DNA of 64,000 bases from Marchantia polymorpha subsp. ruderalis (Eukaryota > Streptophyta > Marchantiopsida > Marchantiales > Marchantiaceae), in contig AP031356.1 of assembly GCA_037833965.1 (NCBI GenBank), positions 766,501 through 830,500 on the forward strand. Direction: 5' to 3'. The stretch's first letter is position 1. Each line of letters begins with the position of its first letter. The notes beneath the pieces were generated by a model that saw only the letters and a list, made by a program, of their open reading frames with translations, was not told the DNA's origin and did no database searches. Positions 59,009 through 64,000 of the stretch are shown here, in pieces. The position numbers were made by a program, and so were the translations under genes.

Positions 59009-62000
59009 ATGAGTTCGTCCTCTCAGGGAACCACCATGAAAGTGATGAATAGTCCGGGGACGGACTGTGCACTCACCAACTGTGCATATGTTTCGCCCTC
59101 TGATCTTCCGAGATTTGTTCTTCGACAAGGGTTGAGTTCCGGTCTGGGGTTGGTCGGGAACAGCATGGTGCTGACCATCTTATATCCTTTTCACTGCGCC
59201 AGAGGACTTTAGATCTGAACTACTCCAGCAATCAGAAAATGTCGAATATCAGTTCATTTGAAATATTTGTTAAGTGTAAGAGAATGATGGGCACTTGAAT
59301 TCAGGATATGTCACTCCTTCAGTGATTTGCATTTCCAGCGATATATATATTTCTACATATATTGTACGAAGTGGTCCATTTCTGGTGAATTTTTTTTCCG
59401 TGGTTACTTTTTTCTGCGGCCAAAGTACTTTCGTGTTTTGTATATATAGAGTTTATGGAGTATTGCATCAAGTTATAGAGGTGGTCTTGTATTAACGTTT
59501 GCATTAGCAAGGAGATGTCCTTGACAAGTACCAACAGCGAGTGAAGTCATCCAACCTGGTGCAATCGGTCTCAATGCTATTCATCGCCGAAATGTCAAGG
59601 TCTCCGCAAATGACAGTGTGACTGTGGTCAGGTAGATCTTTTTTCATTTAAGTTTCAAGAAAATGAGACCATTGGGTAGTCAAGTGTATAGGGGTCCATT
59701 TTTTTCGCCACTTTTTGAAAGTGGACCTTGTGTAGACAGTAGGGTATGATAACTTCCACTTGGGCAAAGTATTTCATGCGTTCTGTTAATGCTCATCCTG
59801 CTTCTTCAGGCATCATATGTAGGTCATATAGAATGATATCTATTTGGTTAAAAGCATGGAATACATTGCTGAATGTCGAAAGTTTGCTGCAGATTCGTTC
59901 CTCCAGAAAGAGGTTTCAACTTGGTGCTTCTAACTGTGGAGTTAGAATTTGTGAAGTTTCGTGGGAAGCCAGAACAGGTAATGAGCGATGGTCCCTGCTC
60001 TTTTCTTTGACTTCATTCACTCTGAGGAGTCCATGCTTCTATTTCCATGAAAATGTTCCCAGCTTCACCGTGTTCTTGCGAATGGTGGAATTGGAGTTGT
60101 GAAGTTGCATGGACAGGCCAATGTATCTCTTTCGTCTGATGCAGATGTAACATCCACGTACAAGATAACTCTTTGTTTTGGCTAAATGTTTGTGTTTTTA
60201 TTTGGCAGCTGGACGCACAAATTCTTGCAAAAGAGCTTCAAAAACGTTTTGCCGGACAGGTAGAGGATGAATACAAGACTGCGCTTTGAAATAATTGCCA
60301 AGTTTTCTTTTATTCATCTGAACTTACCTGTTTACATCGCTGGGATAGAAAGACTAAGTGACAGTCGTTTTTGAGGGTGGTGATCTCTTTTCTTCTTCAT
60401 CCCAAAACTTCCAAGAATTCTAATGAAGTCCGCTCTTGGGTTCAAGGCTGGCGATTCCAACGTTTCAAGTCGACCTGCATATAATCTTCCGTATTGCTTG
60501 ATGATATGGTCGTATATGTCGTAGGTGTTGACTGTGGGCCAGAAAGTTACTTTCGAGTACGTCGGAACAAATTACACTTTCTGCGTAAACCAGACGCTTC
60601 TAGAAGGGAATTCTGGAAACGATGACTCAACTCGTGGCATTTTGACGTCAGAGACACACTTTATGTTTGAAACTCCTGGCAACTCTGGAATCAAGGTAAG
60701 TTCTAGATCGCTTTCTCACACTTACATATGCCAACTCTCCTGGTCACTTTTCTCTCTGTTGTGTGTAGATTATAGCAACGTTTTGCACTCTGTACATATT
60801 TTGATGATTTGGATTCGTTCCTAATTTTTCACATGCTTTATCTATTATGGGGTAGTATCACATCTTGTCATTTGGGTTCATAGGGTGCATGCTTCCACAT
60901 GAAGTAAATTAGATACAAGAATGATTTTTACATGTTTTTCCTCTCAACGTTGCTGAATCCTATATTGCATGTGAGTACAAGTTCATCAAGAACCTGGAAT
61001 TTGTGTTATGCCTGATGTAAAGTGATTGGAGCCCCGGCTAAACTTCGTTCGTGCAGATGCTGAATCAATCTGGTGGCTCTTCAACGAATTTGTTCAAATC
61101 AAAAGACTTCAATTTCCAAAAGTTGGGCATTGGTGGTCTCGACAATGAGTTTCAGGATATTTTCCGAAGAGCTTTTGCTTCACGAGTCTTCCCACCTCAT
61201 GTGATAAGCAAGTAAGAGTTTGAATCCAGTGGATGCACTCGCTTTTATAAAGGTCAGGAGTTGTGGGTTTTTGTGATAGCGGATGGTCCTGAACAAGAGT
61301 TTGAAGCTGCAGCTGGGAAGCGGAAGAACTTTGCTTATTTTTACTGTTGCAAATTGACTTGATCTCTTTGTTGTCGCAGGCTTGGTATTCCCCATGTTAA
61401 GGGTATGCTTCTTTGGGGTCCTCCGGGTACAGGAAAGACCCTGATTGCCCGTCAGATTGGAAAGATGCTCAATGGCCGAGAACCAAAGGTGAATTCAGTT
61501 TATTAATGAGTAAATGAATGCCATCTTGGAGCACTATGTTCTACGTGATGGAGACCTTTCAAGCCCGCGAGCTCGTGTGAGTGTCTTCACATAAGTATTG
61601 TTGAGACTGATATTAAGTGTATGTTGCAGATTGTAAACGGACCAGAAATTTTGAGCAAGTTTGTAGGAGAGACCGAAAAGAATGTTCGAGATTTGTTCGC
61701 AGACGCTGAAAAGGACCAAAGAGAGCACGGTGAGCACCGTATCCAAATGTAAAAAACCATCTGCATAGAGGTTTATCTTGCCTTTTAATAGGGACCTCCT
61801 GCAAGTCTCCATGTTGTTGGGCTCAGTACATAACCCAAGAGAAGGGTAGCTTATTTTTTCTTTTTGTTTAACCTGCTGCTGTTTGGTGCAATGTTGAGTA
61901 GTTGATCTAATCGGCCTTTTTTCTTAATGCCATGGATAAAGAACCATAATCTCACTTGATGCTTGATGCTTGCTACGTTTCAGGTGATGGTAGTGAGCTA

Positions 62001-64000
62001 CATATTATCATCTTTGATGAAATTGACGCGATTTGCAAGGTAGGGACTACTCGATGTCACGCTTGCTAGACCATGCGCAGAGCCACCTTTTTTAATTCAG
62101 ATTGTTGGATAGATCAATCTAGTCATAGAACCATTTCTGGCACTTTACTCAATGATGGCAACTTCATAAGTTGTCAGGCTGATGACGTCTTCTTTTAAAG
62201 CATAGAACCAGTGTGAATTTAGATGAACGAAACAAGTGTGTGCTTTCAAGTGTTTGAAGTGATCAGTTTCAGGACATTCCACAGTTTTCTTTTCTCACCT
62301 TGTGTGCAGGCTCGAGGTAGCACAAGGGACGGGACTGGAGTCCATGACAGCATCGTTAATCAGCTTCTTACCAAGGTAAATGATTGTTTATTTACATCAC
62401 CAACCTTCGCTTAGAAGGCTTAAATGAAGCCACATCTCAGTCTGGCAGGGAGCTTGCGAAGGACGTAGGTACGAAGGCTTTTTTCGTCTAAAAGTAAGAG
62501 AATACTTGACTTGGTGGAATCGTTTCTTTCACTGAGTTTGCAGTATGGTGCTGAATGTGCTCTGCTGTTTGGTCTCAATAGATCGATGGTGTGGAGTCTC
62601 TCAACAACATTCTACTGATTGGTATGACCAACAGGAAGGATATGCTTGATGAAGCCTTACTTCGGTGAGTTTCGACACGAAAAGAAGGATTGATCCCGCG
62701 CTTAAAGACTGTTAAAGGATAACACCTGAATGTTTACATCTTTTCGGCCTATTTGTTTGCGAACTCGTGATGCTCTGTGGATCCCATTTTGTTACTTGAA
62801 ATTAGATCCCATCGTACTTACCATTGAGATATCTAACTAAAGTATGCCATGTTAAATATTCCTCAGGCCAGGTCGTCTGGAAGTGCAGATTGAGATTGGA
62901 CTACCGGACGAAAAAGGACGAGTTCAAATCCTGAACATCCACTCCAACAAGATGAAGCAGAACTCGTTCCTTTCAGAGAACGTGAATCTCGAAGAGCTTG
63001 GTAAGTAAATTCGTGTGCTTCGTCTACTAACTTGTGTATGTAGGATGATAGCATAAATGTTTCAGTTTCAATCTCATTGCTTCCATATCTACTGTCGTTC
63101 GGACTCTGGGTACATTTGAGGCTGAAGCTTTGATATCCCGGTTGTTACATCTTCAGCCGCACGAACCAAGAACTTTAGTGGAGCAGAGCTGGAAGGATTG
63201 GTGAAGAGTGCCGTTTCTTTTGCTTTGAACAGACAGGTCAACTTTGATGATCTTAATCAATCACTAGATGAGGACAACATCAAAGTGACCATGGATGACT
63301 TTCTGCACGCTCTTCAGGAGGTGAAGCCTGCTTTCGGGGCAGCCATCAGCTCTTTGGAGATGTGCAGGTGAGGTACTTAGGTGATTAAATTAGTTTCGTT
63401 AAGTGTTTTCGTTAGTTCTGAATTGTAATCACATACTCACGGCAGCCCATCTTCTTATGTTCAACTATGAGGCTGCAGTGCTTTGTCAAGGCTCAATATC
63501 AATTGCCTCTTTAGGTATAGCTACTAAGAAGCCATGGCATTGATGGTCATAGTTGTTTCTTTTCGCTGTTGCGAGTATGTCTAGGTTTTAGATTTTTTAT
63601 CTTAGTGTTCACGCTGGCTGGACTGAATGGTTATGCAGGTTGAATGGAATGCTCGATTGTGGTCCAAGGCATAAACGTATACAAGAAACAGGGATGGCAC
63701 TCACGGAGCAAGTGAAGACGAGCGAGCGAACTCCTCTTCTCAGCTGCCTCATTGAAGGCCCCAGCGGAAGGTATGGTTGTACATTGTGTTGCAAGGTAGA
63801 GAAATACATGCGTGGTAGAATGATCACAACTGGCCTGTATGGTGTTATCAGCATCTGGCAATCTCTTTGATGAGTTCATTTTTCTCCTCAAGTCATTATC
63901 AAGTGCAGATTAATCTAACGTGGAGCGTCTTGCAGTGGTAAAACTGCCCTCGCAGCGACAATTGCTATTGATAGTGACTTTCCCTTCATAAAGATTGTAA
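59009..64000 (+). CDS. NSF: Vesicle-fusing ATPase (NSF), 15 coding exons in view, 3' end outside window
   Basis: This AAA+ hexamer recycles SNAREs after membrane fusion in the cytosol, with alpha-SNAP. Exons: 59009-59181, 59536-59631, 59893-59977, 60209-60259, 60525-60695, 61057-61211, 61380-61488, 61630-61729, 61984-62039, 62310-62375, 62582-62664, 62867-63000, 63157-63367, 63639-63770 and 63936-64000+. All phases agree, giving 562 residues of about 740 expected. The N domain is residues 1 to about 205. D1 has Walker A GPPGTGKT (257-264), Walker B IIIFDEID (321-328), sensor MTNRKD (369-374) and an arginine-finger segment LRPGR (381-385). D2 Walker A, GPSGSGKT, is at 537-544 across the last intron. 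All introns are GT-AG except the first, which is AT-AC. The start was chosen from the usual N-terminal length, and an upstream exon is possible (58531). No damage is visible. Confidence 0.95.
59182..59535 (+). other. U12-type AT-AC intron of NSF
   Basis: Exon 1 ends ...ACC ATC TT and the intron begins ATATCCTTTT. TCCTTGAC (59518-59525) matches the U12 branch site, with its A 11 nt before the intron's terminal AC. Splicing there restores a Leu codon and the frame [19 protein letters not shown], which aligns with other plant NSF proteins. No GT-AG choice preserves that alignment. Confidence 0.85.

Larger units (their letters stand above)
57366..61105 (+). repeat. NSF segmental duplication, downstream copy
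   Basis: This is the counterpart of 45270-48950. The offset is about 12.1 kb on the left and exactly 12171 bp from 47011 to about 48560. It contains a block at about 58451-58822 that is missing from the upstream copy. Confidence 0.9.

Overview
This 64 kb window is nuclear DNA of a land plant. It has spliced genes with GT-AG introns, a plant-type NSF gene with 15 or 16 exons in view, Ty1/copia and Ty3/gypsy chromodomain retrotransposons, and hAT transposon relics. A family of coiled-coil ORFs here resembles hypothetical proteins I associate with liverworts, so Marchantia polymorpha or a close relative is my best guess. That identification rests on memory, not on a search.

Layout. 1-2.9 kb is a GC-richer block with the first two exons of a probable small membrane-protein gene on the minus strand. 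2.9-18 kb is mostly AT-rich sequence with almost no coding signal, broken by short GC-richer islands (7.1-9.3, 9.3-10.2, 13.7-15.2 kb) that hold only weak ORFs. 18-34.9 kb is a nested mobile-element cluster: three related coiled-coil ORF copies (A plus strand, B minus strand, C plus strand), with B split by a decayed Ty3/gypsy chromovirus at 24.07-29.92 kb. Copies A and B are both preceded by a tandem duplication of their own 5' region. A short palindrome, GCCGAAGGC, recurs through B's coding and upstream DNA. 34.9-45 kb is AT-rich DNA with copia fragments, a hAT C-terminal relic, and a hAT element whose ends and 8-bp target duplication are intact around a decayed transposase. 45.3-64 kb is an NSF locus duplicated in tandem: a truncated copy (46.8-49.0 kb), a spacer carrying a minus-strand copia element and AT-rich DNA, then the full-length gene (about 58.5 kb to beyond the right edge).

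How the parts relate. The only clearly functional-looking gene is NSF, the AAA+ ATPase that takes SNARE complexes apart after membrane fusion. Its first intron in both copies looks like a U12-type AT-AC intron. The upstream copy keeps every splice site and encodes only the N (adaptor-binding) domain before a stop at the duplication breakpoint. The two copies are almost identical for about 1.55 kb but several per cent different on both sides, which points to gene conversion.

Strongest leads: (1) a probable -1 ribosomal frameshift signal (slippery heptamer in phase plus H-type pseudoknot) at the gag/pol junction of the chromovirus; (2) the N-domain-only NSF paralogue and its gene-conversion tract; (3) the coiled-coil element family with tandem 5' modules and the GCCGAAGGC palindrome field; (4) the chromovirus flanked by an 81-87 bp target duplication and carrying an extra ORF upstream of gag.
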